From NCBI RefSeq assembly GCF_016406125.1, contig NZ_CP066339.1, positions 62,001 to 126,000 on the forward strand: DNA of 64,000 nucleotides, given 5' to 3'. Source of the stretch: Alicyclobacillus sp. SO9 (lineage in GTDB: Bacteria; Bacillota; Bacilli; Alicyclobacillales; Alicyclobacillaceae). The position numbers and the translations under genes were made by a program. Below are positions 25,012-34,365 of this stretch, in pieces (positions within the stretch are counted from its first letter, which is position 1; the number at the start of each line of letters is the position of its first letter). The notes below the pieces were generated by a model. That model was not told where the DNA came from. It did not search any database and worked only from the letters and a program-made list of their open reading frames with translations.

Positions 25012-28000
25012 ATGCAAGCGAAGACATCAGATGAGACTGCTTTAACGGCGGCAATGGAGACTGCGACCCTGCAGGTAGACGGTGTGAACTTTCAGGGGCA
25101 GATGGGTCAAACGATTTTGGAAGTGATGCTGCAGGAGGGACTGGAACACCCACACGTCTGCTACCACTCGAGTCTTGGACCGATAGAGACTTGTGACACT
25201 TGTATGGTCGTGGCAGACGGAAAACTGGTTCGGGCCTGTTCAACTGCCATTCAACCGGGGATGCACATTGAGACTCAGGATGCATTGTCTGCAGCGGCTC
25301 GCGAGGAAGCCATGGATAGAATACTGGAGAATCACATGCTGTATTGTACGGTCTGTGATAACAACAATGGCAACTGTACACTGCATAACACCGTGAAACA
25401 GATGGCGGTGGAAGAGCAGAGGTATCCTTTTCGTGACAAGGGGTACGAGCAAGATCACAGCAATCCATTTTACCGTTATGACCCCAACCAGTGCATCACA
25501 TGCGGCAGGTGTGTCGAAGCGTGCCAGGACTTGCAGGTGAATGAGACGCTGTCTATTGCGTGGGAAAACGAGATCCCGAGGGTGATATGGGACAACGGTG
25601 TTCCTGTAGATGAGTCATCTTGTGTCTCCTGCGGTCACTGTGTGACGGTCTGCCCAACCAACGCGTTGATGGAAAAATCCATGTTGGGGGAAGCCGGCAC
25701 GATGACTGGATTGGATGAAAAGCTGCTCAATCCGATGATTGATTTGGTCAAAAATGTGGAGCCCAGCTATGGCGGGATTTTGGCTGTATCCGAGGCCGAA
25801 GCAGCGATTCGGGAGACGCAGATTGAAAAGACGAAAACCGTTTGTACCTTCTGCGGAGTTGGATGCTCCTTTGATGTGTGGACGAAGGACCGTAAGATTC
25901 TCAAGGTTGAGCCCAGTGTCGATGCGCCGGCCAACGGTATCTCGACGTGTGTTAAAGGGAAGTTCGGCTGGGATTTTGTCAACAGTGAGGAACGTCTGAC
26001 TAAGCCTTTAATTCGCCGCGGGGACACGTTCTACGAAGCAAGCTGGGACGAAGCGCTGGACCTGGTTGCCAGCAAGTTGCAGGAGACGAAAGAAACCTAT
26101 GGGCCGGATGCACTCGGTTTTATTTCGTCGTCCAAAATTACCAACGAAGAAAACTACTTGATGCAAAAGCTCTCCCGCGGGGTAATGGGAACCAATAATG
26201 TGGACAACTGTTCTCGCTACTGTCAATCCCCTGCAACCGACGGGTTAATGAGAACGGTGGGCTACGGCGGTGATTCGGGTACCATCGAAGACATTTCAAA
26301 AGCGGGGTTGGTTTTGATTGTCGGGGCAAATCCTGCAGAAGCTCACCCTGTCTTGGCAACTCGTGTAAAACGCGCGCACAAACTGCATGGGCAGAAGCTG
26401 ATGGTCGTTGATTTGCGAAAGCATGAGATGGCGGAACGGGCCGATTTGTTTGTTCGTCCGAAGCAAGGAACAGACCATGTCTGGCTGTCTGCGATTACGA
26501 AATACATTATCGATGCGGGCTGGCATGCGGAGTCGTTCGTGCGAGAAAAGGTAAACGGCTTCGACAGTCTCGTAGAGTCTCTTGCTCCCTTTACGCTTGA
26601 CTACGCGGAACAAGTCAGTGGAATTCAATCTGAAACGTTGGTTGAGATGGCGAAAATGGTTGCCGATGCGGACGGTGTGGCGGCTCTGTGGGCTATGGGC
26701 GTGACCCAACACAGCGGGGGCAGTGATACAAGCGGGGCCATCAGCAACCTGCTGTTGGTAACGGGAAACTTTGGTAAGCCGGGCTGCGGCGCGTTTCCGC
26801 TGAGAGGGCATAACAATGTTCAGGGAGCCTGCGACTTCGGGACGCTTCCGCCATGGTTGCCCGGATATCAAAAGGTGACGGATGAAGGCGTTCGTGCCAA
26901 GTTTGAAAAGGCGTGGGGAACTGAGTTGTCGGACAAGCCTGGAATGGATAACCAGCAGATGGTGGCGGCAATTCATTTCAATCAGCTCAAGGCCATGTAT
27001 CTGGTCGGCGAAGAGATGGCGTGGGTCGATACGAATTCCAACCATGTGCAGGACGCTTTAAGTAAATTGGACTTTCTGGTTGTACAGGACATTTTCTTTA
27101 CGAAGACGGCCCAATTTGCGGACGTGATTTTACCTGCCAGCCCAAGTCTCGAGAAAGAGGGAACATTTACTAATACAGAGCGTCGTATTCAGCGCTTGTA
27201 TCAGGTATTGCCGCCTCTTGGAGATTCTCGTCCAGATTGGGAAATCATCATGGACATTGCAAATCGGCTTGGTGCCAAATGGGAGTATCAGCGTCCCGCT
27301 GACATCATGGCAGAGGCTGCTTCCGTGACACCTTTGTTTGCTGGTGTCTCCTACGACTTGTTGGAAGGTTACAGCAGTCTTGTCTGGCCGGTTGCACCGG
27401 ACGGTAAAGATACACCGCTATTGTACACAGACGGTTTTGCTTTCTCGGATAAAAAGGCCAATTTGGTGATGCCAAACTGGGTACCGCCTCGAAAAGCAGA
27501 GGAAGGGTATGATTTAGTGCTCAACAACGGCCGACTGTTGGAGCACTTCCACGAAGGAAATCTAACCAATAAGTCCGCAGGATTGCAGCACAAGGTTCCC
27601 AATACGTTTGTGGAAGTGTCTCCGGAATTGGCCAAGGAGCGCGGATTGAAGGATGGCTCCGTTGTTCGCCTGGAATCACCTGACGGCGCCGTAAAAGTAA
27701 GCGTCGTTGTCACAGACAGAGTCCATAAGAATGAACTCTATCTGCCCATGAATTCAACAGACAACGAGTCTGCGGTCAATCTGCTCACTGGCAACGATAC
27801 AGACGTTCGAACCCATACTCCTGCATACAAGGAGACGTATGTCCGTATGCAGGTTCTCAACAAAGATGGAATGAGGCCTTTGCCAAGGACCAATTCCCGG
27901 TACGGCCAGCGAAATCCACAACAAGGCGTAGAGGTTCATCGAAAATGGCAGAGACCGGGGTATGAGTCCGTTCAAGCAACTGTAGAAAGGAGAATGAAAA

Positions 28001-28029
28001 ATGGCCAGTCCGTCCACCTCCATTCATAG
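25012..28029 (+). CDS. fdhA: Formate dehydrogenase alpha subunit, NuoG-like N-terminus (YrhE/YjgC type)
   Basis: 1005 aa molybdo-bis-MGD enzyme. N-terminal [2Fe-2S] domain (CYHSSLGPIETCDTC ... C), a His/Cys [4Fe-4S] NuoG-like site (HMLYCTVCDNNNGNC), two 4Fe-4S ferredoxin motifs (CITCGRCVEAC and CVSCGHCVTVCPTNAL), the enzyme's own cluster (CTFCGVGCSFDVW) and the catalytic Mo domain with a C-terminal dinucleotide-binding domain. In DNCSRYCQSPATDG the Cys sits where selenocysteine occurs in E. coli FdhF, and the usual next His is Gln, so formate as substrate needs care. ATG 25012 has AAAGGGGGA 8 nt upstream; an overlapping 8-codon mini-ORF starts at 25008. It is coupled to a DUF1641 protein, as in B. 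subtilis yrhE-yrhD. Confidence 0.93.
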   Translation: MQAKTSDETALTAAMETATLQVDGVNFQGQMGQTILEVMLQEGLEHPHVCYHSSLGPIETCDTCMVVADGKLVRACSTAIQPGMHIETQDALSAAAREEAMDRILENHMLYCTVCDNNNGNCTLHNTVKQMAVEEQRYPFRDKGYEQDHSNPFYRYDPNQCITCGRCVEACQDLQVNETLSIAWENEIPRVIWDNGVPVDESSCVSCGHCVTVCPTNALMEKSMLGEAGTMTGLDEKLLNPMIDLVKNVEPSYGGILAVSEAEAAIRETQIEKTKTVCTFCGVGCSFDVWTKDRKILKVEPSVDAPANGISTCVKGKFGWDFVNSEERLTKPLIRRGDTFYEASWDEALDLVASKLQETKETYGPDALGFISSSKITNEENYLMQKLSRGVMGTNNVDNCSRYCQSPATDGLMRTVGYGGDSGTIEDISKAGLVLIVGANPAEAHPVLATRVKRAHKLHGQKLMVVDLRKHEMAERADLFVRPKQGTDHVWLSAITKYIIDAGWHAESFVREKVNGFDSLVESLAPFTLDYAEQVSGIQSETLVEMAKMVADADGVAALWAMGVTQHSGGSDTSGAISNLLLVTGNFGKPGCGAFPLRGHNNVQGACDFGTLPPWLPGYQKVTDEGVRAKFEKAWGTELSDKPGMDNQQMVAAIHFNQLKAMYLVGEEMAWVDTNSNHVQDALSKLDFLVVQDIFFTKTAQFADVILPASPSLEKEGTFTNTERRIQRLYQVLPPLGDSRPDWEIIMDIANRLGAKWEYQRPADIMAEAASVTPLFAGVSYDLLEGYSSLVWPVAPDGKDTPLLYTDGFAFSDKKANLVMPNWVPPRKAEEGYDLVLNNGRLLEHFHEGNLTNKSAGLQHKVPNTFVEVSPELAKERGLKDGSVVRLESPDGAVKVSVVVTDRVHKNELYLPMNSTDNESAVNLLTGNDTDVRTHTPAYKETYVRMQVLNKDGMRPLPRTNSRYGQRNPQQGVEVHRKWQRPGYESVQATVERRMKNGQSVHLHS

Positions 28030-28483
28030 AGAGCAGCCTAATGAAGCGGAACTGCTTTCACAGTCCCTCCAGGAATTGACTGTGACCCTGACTCAACACA
28101 GTTCTGCCATTGTCTCTCTCTTAAAGCTTGTTGCAGAGTTGGAAGAAAGCGGCGTGCTGCAAACGCTGACGGCTTTGCTCAAAGCCAAAAACGAAGTGTT
28201 GGCAGTTGCTTTGGAACAAATTACAAAACCGGGGACAGTCAATGCCATTGAGAACCTATTGAGTGTGGTTCAGGCAGTGCAGAAAGTTGACGGAAAACAG
28301 GTTCAAAGCGTCCTGCAAGCGTTGACGCAAGGGTTGGAAGTTGGGCACGCACATCTCAAAGAAAAACCTGAGGTTGGTGTGTTTGATTTGGTGCGTGCCC
28401 TGCGTGATCCCGCTGTCAGCCGCTCCATGTCCCTCGTACTGGGCGGGCTGAAAGGATTTGGTGAGGGTCTCGGGACAGCCTAG
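28001..28483 (+). CDS. DUF1641 protein (YrhD-like), formate dehydrogenase partner
   Basis: 160 aa, helical, overlapping fdhA by 29 bp. The region GVFDLVRALRDPAVSRSMSLVLGGLKGFGEGLG is the conserved DUF1641 block. These proteins are encoded beside YrhE-type formate dehydrogenases and appear to be an accessory subunit. No cofactor motif is seen. ATG 28001 follows AAGGAGAATGAAAA. Confidence 0.88.
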   Translation: MASPSTSIHREQPNEAELLSQSLQELTVTLTQHSSAIVSLLKLVAELEESGVLQTLTALLKAKNEVLAVALEQITKPGTVNAIENLLSVVQAVQKVDGKQVQSVLQALTQGLEVGHAHLKEKPEVGVFDLVRALRDPAVSRSMSLVLGGLKGFGEGLGTA

Positions 28484-28532
28484 ATACCTTATGTGCATTC
28501 TAGATGTTTGATGTGCCTTGTTGAACAATTCT

Positions 28533-28556
28533 CCCCGGCTTTATGCCGGGGTTCAT
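28533..28556 (+). terminator. Hairpin after the formate dehydrogenase operon
   Basis: CCCCGGC-TTTAT-GCCGGGG stem followed by TTCATATAA; the T-tract is weak. It lies 50 bp after the DUF1641 stop. Confidence 0.6.
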
Positions 28557-28672
28557 ATAAAAGAGCTCATCTGTCTGTCAAATGAAGTGGACCGATGCAG
28601 TGCGAAAGCGCTGTCTAATCACATTGCTTCAACGCACTTGATGTGGAAAATCATTTCCAAGGAGGAGAATAC

Positions 28673-29266
28673 ATGTCGTTTCCCGTTTCAAATTTTTGGC
28701 CCGTAGCAATCGGATTTCTTGGGTTGGCGATTAATTACTTTGTGCAAGGCGGTACTACTGCTTTTGGAGGACCGAGTTGGACTCATGACAAAGTTAAGAT
28801 GGAAAAGACCTTAGGCTTATGGGGGATTGGCCTCGGTGGTTTTGCCCAGTTGATTACGGGTATCTACCTGATGGTTGGATTAAGCTGGTTCCCGGTTTAC
28901 CGTAATGCACCGCCTTTGTATATGGCTGCATTGGCTTTTACAATTTACGGGATCCATTGGATTGTCATGGGCATTCGTCGTTATGTAGGCGGTGAAACAG
29001 GTCCTGAAGGTTGGATGGCGATTGCAGTTCTGGTATTGAGCATCTTGGGCGCAGTATCTTTCCATGCAGCAGGGGATATTCCAGCTATGATTCTATTTAT
29101 TGGACTTTCTCTGATATATGTATTTGAAGTCTTGGCCAGGTTTACGGATAATGCAGCATTTCACAGAGCTGTCGGTGTGTTTCAATTGCTGACAGGCATT
29201 TGGCTGTTGTACCTAACCATCGGCGTTACAATGAACTTTGCCAACGGCATGCACTTTTGGGTATAG
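28673..29266 (+). CDS. Six-helix integral membrane protein, unassigned
   Basis: 197 aa, about six membrane segments, no signal peptide. Layout (FLGLAINYFVQGG, LWGIGLGGFAQLITGIYLMVGL, MAALAFTIYGIHWIVMGIRRY, then three more) recalls small channel families such as AmiS/UreI or acetate uptake proteins, but no diagnostic motif (for example NPAPLGL) is present, so no function is assigned. ATG 28673 has AAGGAGGAG upstream; the longer frame from 28643 is rejected. It lies after formate dehydrogenase and has its own terminator. A role in small-acid or gas passage is only a guess. Confidence 0.75.
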   Translation: MSFPVSNFWPVAIGFLGLAINYFVQGGTTAFGGPSWTHDKVKMEKTLGLWGIGLGGFAQLITGIYLMVGLSWFPVYRNAPPLYMAALAFTIYGIHWIVMGIRRYVGGETGPEGWMAIAVLVLSILGAVSFHAAGDIPAMILFIGLSLIYVFEVLARFTDNAAFHRAVGVFQLLTGIWLLYLTIGVTMNFANGMHFWV

Positions 29267-29354
29267 AACCGTGCAACGCGCGGCATGTGTGTAAGTCGGG
29301 CAGGACGCTATGCCCAAGTGATTGGTGGCTTACGAACTGAATGTTGGATCCCTG

Positions 29355-29387
29355 GTACCCTGCACACCTGCGTGCAGGGTACTTTTG
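29355..29387 (+). terminator. Rho-independent terminator
   Basis: Perfect 10-bp stem GTACCCTGCA / TGCAGGGTAC with an 8-nt loop and TTTTG after it, 90 bp past the membrane-protein stop. The rest of the 29267-29631 spacer shows no gene. Confidence 0.85.
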
Positions 29388-29631
29388 TACCGCATGATGA
29401 TGACATAGCACAATCGCTGATAGTTTGTGCAAGCCCGGGGAGCTTTGCAGCAAAAGAAGGATTACGTCACTGCCCATTGAAATATATATCCATAATTGGA
29501 GTTCTAGTTTTCATGTGGAAAATTTGCTGCTGAAAAACTCTCTCATGTGCCTTTCTTGCTGAGTCAAAGCAAATATGGATATGCGCATATGCTCTAAGGA
29601 ATTCACCAACTGACTAAGCGAATGGGGTGAT

Positions 29632-29952
29632 GTGGTGTACGGACGATGGATCGTTCTTGGAGTTGCTGTCTTAATGCTTGTCGTAGAATTCATTGGTTTT
29701 AGTGCACAGGTTTACGAGTGGATAGTGGTCCTGTTTATTGCAGGCTTGACGGGGATTGAAATAGGGAAGTTCAGGCAAGACAGGCGGATGTTTCGGCTGT
29801 CAATCGTCATCCCCTTCGTTATCGCAATTGTACTTGCCTCGCCAATAAACAGCAGCCTCTCAAGTGCTGCGATGACTGTGCTGAGACTGTTAGGTATTGC
29901 GGCGATTCTCGTTTATTTCTTCTTTGACTACAAGGTCCGCAACAGGTACTAA
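29632..29952 (+). CDS. Small four-helix membrane protein, hypothetical
   Basis: 106 aa with four predicted membrane segments (IVLGVAVLMLVVEFIGF, WIVVLFIAGLTGIEIG, LSIVIPFVIAIVLA, LRLLGIAAILVYFFF) and a basic C-terminus. No family recognised. GTG 29632 or GTG 29635 can start it; GGGGTGAT is just upstream. It lies 44 bp before a nucleotidyltransferase-like gene and may form an operon with it. Confidence 0.65.
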   Translation: MVYGRWIVLGVAVLMLVVEFIGFSAQVYEWIVVLFIAGLTGIEIGKFRQDRRMFRLSIVIPFVIAIVLASPINSSLSSAAMTVLRLLGIAAILVYFFFDYKVRNRY

Positions 29953-29995
29953 AGGCCGAGCACAGCAGGTACTAAAGGCAAAGGGAGATGGAACG

Positions 29996-30574
29996 TTGGT
30001 TCGCAGCTTGGATTCGGAGTTGATTTCCATACTCAGTCAGCATCAATGGTTCATGAAGGTATTAAGGGCAGTCCGCAGTTGCAACCCTCCTGATTGGCTC
30101 GTTGGAGGCGGTGTAATTCGCACCATCGTTTGGGACTATTTGCATGATTATATGCGGGCTACCCAAATCAGAGATGTAGACGTTGCGTTCTTCGACGACG
30201 CCAACCTAACCCGTCAGCGTGACGTAGATATACAGGCCCGATTACAAAGACTTGCACCCGACGTTCCGTGGGAGGCAATCAACCAGGCTGCCGTTCATCT
30301 ATGGTACGAGACGGTGTTCGGTTATCCTGTGGAACCATTGACATCTTCCGCTGATGCCATTGCAACGTGGCCGGAACCGGCTACGTGTGTTGCTGTGAGG
30401 CTGTTGGAAAATAATGAGTTTCTAATAGTGGCTCCTTACGGTCTCGATGATTTATTCAAGATGACATTACGACACAATCCTCGACGAATCACCAAAAACA
30501 TATTCCTTGACCGGGTGCGCACGAAGGAGCCGCTGAAAAAGTGGCCGAAAGTGAAAATTATCTACAGCGAGTAA
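29996..30574 (+). CDS. Nucleotidyltransferase-like protein (DUF925 / NTP_transf_6)
   Basis: 192 aa. The pattern WLVGGGVIRTIVWDYLHDY ... IRDVDVAFFD (G-G and DxD of the nucleotidyltransferase fold), VHLWYETVFGYPVEPL, ATWPEPATCVAVR and YGLDDLFKMTLRHNPRRITKNIFLDRV is the DUF925 family. TTG 29996 is preferred, with AAGGGAG about 9 nt upstream; the frame opens earlier inside the previous gene. Substrate unknown. Confidence 0.82.
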   Translation: MVRSLDSELISILSQHQWFMKVLRAVRSCNPPDWLVGGGVIRTIVWDYLHDYMRATQIRDVDVAFFDDANLTRQRDVDIQARLQRLAPDVPWEAINQAAVHLWYETVFGYPVEPLTSSADAIATWPEPATCVAVRLLENNEFLIVAPYGLDDLFKMTLRHNPRRITKNIFLDRVRTKEPLKKWPKVKIIYSE

Positions 30575-30698
30575 AGACAAAGAGTAAAGAATAAAGACAA
30601 ACACAGGGTGCTGTCTGGAAAGCGTTAGTTCCTGAGCGCTGCTACTGGTTGTCAACGTGCACAAGAAATGAAAGCTTCTTAATCGTGATGCCCCTTTA

Positions 30699-30724
30699 GA
30701 TGCCTCGCTGCGGCATCTTTTTTC
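30699..30724 (+). terminator. Rho-independent terminator
   Basis: GATGCC-TCGCTGC-GGCATC followed by TTTTTTC. It isolates the ECF sigma operon from upstream transcription. Confidence 0.85.
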
Positions 30725-30742
30725 ATTTCCATACTGCAGAGG

Positions 30743-30770
30743 TGTAACCTTTCAACAAAAACCTCGTCTA
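30743..30770 (+). promoter_or_regulatory. ECF sigma autoregulatory promoter
   Basis: TGTAAC, 16 bp, then CGTCTA, the form used by Bacillus-type ECF sigma factors, 27 bp before the sigma gene. GTGTAACC (30742-30749) and GGTTACAC (30773-30780) form a perfect 8-bp inverted repeat bracketing the promoter. Confidence 0.75.
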
Positions 30771-30796
30771 ATGGTTACACTGACTGGGAGGTGAGA

Positions 30797-31315
30797 ATGT
30801 TGAATGATATGAACATTGATGAATGGTATTACAAGTATGTTGATGATGTTCATAATTATCTTGTCTATTTCGTTGGCAGCCAAGATGTTGAAGATTTAGT
30901 ACAGGAAACCTTCATAAAAGCGATGTCCGGAATAAAAGGGTTTAAGGGTAAGTCCAGTCAAAAGACGTGGCTCCTTTCAATTGCAAGAAACGTAGCCATC
31001 GATGATACGAGGAGAAAGTCCAAAATCATTACAATGGATAAATTGGGTTTCATTTCTTCTCAAGAGACCCTTGAAGATGAGATTGAAAAACTGCAAACAT
31101 ATGAATCTGTGTTAGATTGCATTAACAAAATGAAGAAAGACTATCGGGAAGTTGTTTTGCACCGTGTCGTCATTGGTCTTTCTATTACAGAAACTGCGGA
31201 GACGCTAGGATGGTCTCAATCAAAGGTGAAGACCACTCTGCATAGGGCACTAAAAAAGCTAAGAGCATCTTTAACAAACGATAAAGAAGGGGGACTGGCT
31301 TATGACTACGTGTGA
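30797..31315 (+). CDS. ECF-type RNA polymerase sigma factor
   Basis: 172 aa. Region 2 (DVEDLVQETFIKAMSGIKGF ... TWLLSIARNVAIDDTRR) and region 4 (DYREVVLHRVVIGLSITETAETLGWSQSKVKTTLHRALKKLR) are complete. No region 1 or 3, as expected for ECF factors of the SigV/SigW/SigX class. ATG 30797 has GGGAGG 5 nt upstream. The gene overlaps its presumed membrane anti-sigma partner by 14 bp. It is AT-richer than most neighbours. Confidence 0.92.
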   Translation: MLNDMNIDEWYYKYVDDVHNYLVYFVGSQDVEDLVQETFIKAMSGIKGFKGKSSQKTWLLSIARNVAIDDTRRKSKIITMDKLGFISSQETLEDEIEKLQTYESVLDCINKMKKDYREVVLHRVVIGLSITETAETLGWSQSKVKTTLHRALKKLRASLTNDKEGGLAYDYV

Positions 31316-32183
31316 ATCAGATGAAAACCTTGTTGAAAAGCTGCAGAGAATTTCTGGATTTCAAAATCACCCTATGCCAGAACTTGCCAAAGAACGGGTA
31401 TTGAGCACTATCCATGCTTCACTACATCATCAAGACAACCTTCAACGGAAACGGTTCTCGTGGAAAAAGTCGGTTGTTTCGGGAATCGCAGGGCTGGCGA
31501 TAATTTTTGCTGGTACAGGAACTGTGGCTCTGGCAGAAGGCGTAAATGTGTTAAATGTGGTTGTTCGGTTTGTACACAATATCACAAGCGGCAGTGGATA
31601 CGGGGCTGGTTATGGTCTTGAACACACAGCAGTAAGTCTGACCTTGAAAACCAGTCATTCATCTAGTGCGAGTCATCTGAAAGGCGCTTCAGGAACGCTC
31701 CAGAAAGCACATATGCTGACAAAAACCCAAATGATGACGGATGGGGGTCTGTTTGCTACAGGGTACAACACTCGACTCAATCACTATCTTGGCACCAATA
31801 AGTATCCAAAATTGGTGGGTAACAATGTTTCGGTCAGCAGTATTCAGGCTTATTCCATCGACCGTGGTAAAGACATCTTTTATATGTATGTTAACGGTTA
31901 TATTAAAGGAAAACGAAATCAGAACATGAGCGTCGATGTATATCATAAGACCGGTGGGGATGTTGTAATCAATGGTCAAACGCTGGCGAACGTCAAAAGA
32001 CAGCTGGATGTGTCCGGGATCAAAGCTACGTACGTTGAATTTACCAACGACAAATCCTTCCTGAATTACATGACTTGGAAATCAGGGCAGTGGATTTTTG
32101 CACTGCATTCCAGTAATGTCCCAGAGTCTAGACTTGCTCAGTACGCACGGAGTATCGAAAATCAAGTGAAAACCAGTCATTAA
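31302..32183 (+). CDS. Membrane anti-sigma-like protein (DUF4367-type outer domain)
   Basis: 293 aa, one membrane segment (about residues 50-72, VVSGIAGLAIIFAGTGTVALA). The cytoplasmic ~48 residues would hold the sigma factor. The outside part ends in QLDVSGIKATYVEFTNDKSFLNYMTWKSGQWIFALHSSNVPESRLAQYARSI, resembling DUF4367 of sigma regulators. No zinc-binding HxxxCxxC is present, so it is not a ZAS-type anti-sigma. Start codon overlaps the sigma gene. The role is inferred from position. The signal sensed is unknown. Confidence 0.75.
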   Translation: MTTCESDENLVEKLQRISGFQNHPMPELAKERVLSTIHASLHHQDNLQRKRFSWKKSVVSGIAGLAIIFAGTGTVALAEGVNVLNVVVRFVHNITSGSGYGAGYGLEHTAVSLTLKTSHSSSASHLKGASGTLQKAHMLTKTQMMTDGGLFATGYNTRLNHYLGTNKYPKLVGNNVSVSSIQAYSIDRGKDIFYMYVNGYIKGKRNQNMSVDVYHKTGGDVVINGQTLANVKRQLDVSGIKATYVEFTNDKSFLNYMTWKSGQWIFALHSSNVPESRLAQYARSIENQVKTSH

Positions 32184-32311
32184 GTTCCCAGGGAAATCGC
32201 GGAATAGTCGGCCGATTGGCAAGAGAACAGGTGTTGCGATAGGAGGGAGAGTTGTACGGACTCCAAACTGCACCAAACCGTCAACTACACCTGTTACATC
32301 TGCTGCAAAGG

Positions 32312-34012
32312 CTATATAGTGTCCACGTCGGTCGTTCTCATACTTTCAGTGAGGCGAAGAGTCAGGTCGAGGAGGAATAAGTCATCGGGATTGGTTAAGG
32401 ATCGGCCCGTGAGCGACTCGATTCTTCGCAACCGGTACATCAGGGTCTGCCGGTGCAGATTCAACTTTCTTGACGTCTGGCTTACATTCCCTTGATAGCG
32501 TAAGTAGATGCGTAGGGTTTGACGCAAATCCATTCCCTTTTGCCTGTCATAGCCCAGCAATCTGCCGAGGACTTGCTGAACAAGCGTCTGCATGTCTTTG
32601 TCTTCTGCTAGACGCAAGAGGGCGCGGTGAAAGCCCACGTCCGTGAAATGGGTGCGATGGCCAGGTTCACGCTTGTGATTACCTACGTCGAGAGCTGCCT
32701 TCGCTTCCTTATAGCTTATGTGAAAGCTCTTTGCGCCTTCATGACCGTCGCTGATTCCCCAGGATATGACGGCACCTGGAAGTAGATTTTCTGCGCTTTG
32801 CTCTAGTTGATTGATAAAGTTGCTGAGAGATTTCACTTGTTCATCCCCGCCTATCATTGGGGTGAAACAAATAATCTGGTAGTGCTGTACGGCTGTTATG
32901 AGGTTTCTTTGCGACATTAATCCGGTATCTATAAAAAGAGATTCAATCCTGCTCAGAATGTTCTCACTCCATGTATCCACAGAAGTCTCATATTTGCCTT
33001 CGTGGTACAGGGCTTCCAGATTGTCAAAAGAGGCAATGGTACAAACGTGGTGCTGACGCAGGTCATAGCCGAGAAATTTGGACTGAGCAACCACTGTATC
33101 CCAAGGCTGTTCTTCGCCTCGTATCAAATCCCAAATAAAATCATGGCGCAGACGTGACTCTGTTTCCTCAATTAAATTGATTCGGAGGAAGCACAGTGCC
33201 GCAGCCGCTGCAGCATGCTCAAATAGGTGGGCCCGTTCCATCGGAAGAAATGAATCGACTGGTACTTCGTTTGGAAGCGCGAGGATTAAATATCCTTGGA
33301 TTTCGTTTGTGGAGCGGACTGGGACTTTTAAAAAGCGATGTTGGCCCATACGGTACACCATCGGCTCAATTGCTGCAGAAACTGGAGAAATTATTGACGG
33401 CGGATAGGTGGTGGAGGCGGCTTCTGAGGTCCTTCTCCAGCGATTGGCTAGTTCTTGTGCATCCTTGCTTTGTCCGACGAGGTTGTTTCGGCGGTCCACA
33501 ACAATGACCGGAATGTCTGTCTGCTCCTCTAGAAAATCTGCAATGGCTGACAGGTTTGCACTGTTTAGTACGAGACTTAACAATTCCTGCTGTACTGTAT
33601 CGGTTTCCATGATGAGCAGTCTATGTCTGCTGTTCATAGCAGCAAGCAAATCGTGAATGATATCTGAAAAACGTACTTTCCACGGAATTTCGACTATTGG
33701 GAAGCTGCGTTCCTCGGCATAGTTAACGACGGATGCTGGAATTGCTTTAACGTGCCGCCCGACAGCAATGCCGATGCATGCAGCATGACCCTCCATAATT
33801 TCTGCAACAAAGTCTTTAAAAACTTGCTCATCGTCTCCACAGCCCACACCTGTTGTCAGGACAAACTCATTTGGCCGCACAAAATCCTCCACAGGCATTT
33901 CAATGACTGAGACCGACTCAACAGGGTAATCCTGCACATAATTGTGGCCGGTCAGTAAAGTCGCGGGTTGCATGATTTCAAGTTGCAGTGTATCACTCAC
34001 GCAAAACTCCAT
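32312..34012 (-). CDS. PucR-family transcriptional regulator
   Basis: 566 aa. N-terminal PucR ligand domain (LLTGHNYVQDYPVESVSVIEMPVEDFVRPNEFVLTTGVG), a central CdaR/GGDEF-like region, and a C-terminal HTH (LRIYLRYQGNVSQTSRKLNLHRQTLMYRLRRIESLTGRSL). ATG 34012 is used (GGGGGAT upstream on its strand). PucR proteins sense purine or amino-acid-like catabolites and usually activate adjacent catabolic genes. It is divergent from the ectoine hydrolase gene, and the 27-bp element lies between them, so it is the leading candidate to bind that element. Known ectoine clusters usually use the MocR-type EnuR instead. Confidence 0.9.
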   Translation of the reverse strand: MEFCVSDTLQLEIMQPATLLTGHNYVQDYPVESVSVIEMPVEDFVRPNEFVLTTGVGCGDDEQVFKDFVAEIMEGHAACIGIAVGRHVKAIPASVVNYAEERSFPIVEIPWKVRFSDIIHDLLAAMNSRHRLLIMETDTVQQELLSLVLNSANLSAIADFLEEQTDIPVIVVDRRNNLVGQSKDAQELANRWRRTSEAASTTYPPSIISPVSAAIEPMVYRMGQHRFLKVPVRSTNEIQGYLILALPNEVPVDSFLPMERAHLFEHAAAAAALCFLRINLIEETESRLRHDFIWDLIRGEEQPWDTVVAQSKFLGYDLRQHHVCTIASFDNLEALYHEGKYETSVDTWSENILSRIESLFIDTGLMSQRNLITAVQHYQIICFTPMIGGDEQVKSLSNFINQLEQSAENLLPGAVISWGISDGHEGAKSFHISYKEAKAALDVGNHKREPGHRTHFTDVGFHRALLRLAEDKDMQTLVQQVLGRLLGYDRQKGMDLRQTLRIYLRYQGNVSQTSRKLNLHRQTLMYRLRRIESLTGRSLTNPDDLFLLDLTLRLTESMRTTDVDTI

Positions 34013-34263
34013 CAGCCAATCCCCCAATCGCCGGCATACCATGCACGGAGTCTATAAGTACCATGCTGACGTTGAATGCCTTTTGTTACCCCATCCATGC
34101 GTATGCCTCACAAGCTATATCAGTCATCATACTGAATTTGGATTCTTTTTTACAAGTTAGAATTAATCGAATTATTTGTTTTTCGTTAACGGCGTTGTCC
34201 AACTCACTTGTTCGCCTCAGTTGGCGTAACGTTCATCAACATGGCTAAAACCTTTGTGAGAAA

Positions 34264-34290
34264 TTCATACGAATTTGCGAATTGTCTGAA
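34264..34290 (+). promoter_or_regulatory. Candidate operator, copy 2 (TTCATAC-N13-GTCTGAA)
   Basis: Same element as at 4008-4034, in the divergent spacer between pucR-like gene and doeA paralogue 2, about 139 bp before the doeA start (129 bp at copy 1). Within N13 the string GCGAATT is shared with copy 1. Confidence 0.75.
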
Positions 34291-34365
34291 ATGAGCTGCT
34301 CCAGTACGCTGGGATTGTAATAAGATTTGGTCTTCGCTCACCGCTTAGTCAGCGGTTTGTGATGC

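Noticed and set aside
28673-29266. AmiS/UreI or acetate-uptake transporter assignment
   Set aside because: Size and helix number fit, but the diagnostic motifs are not visible, so left unassigned.
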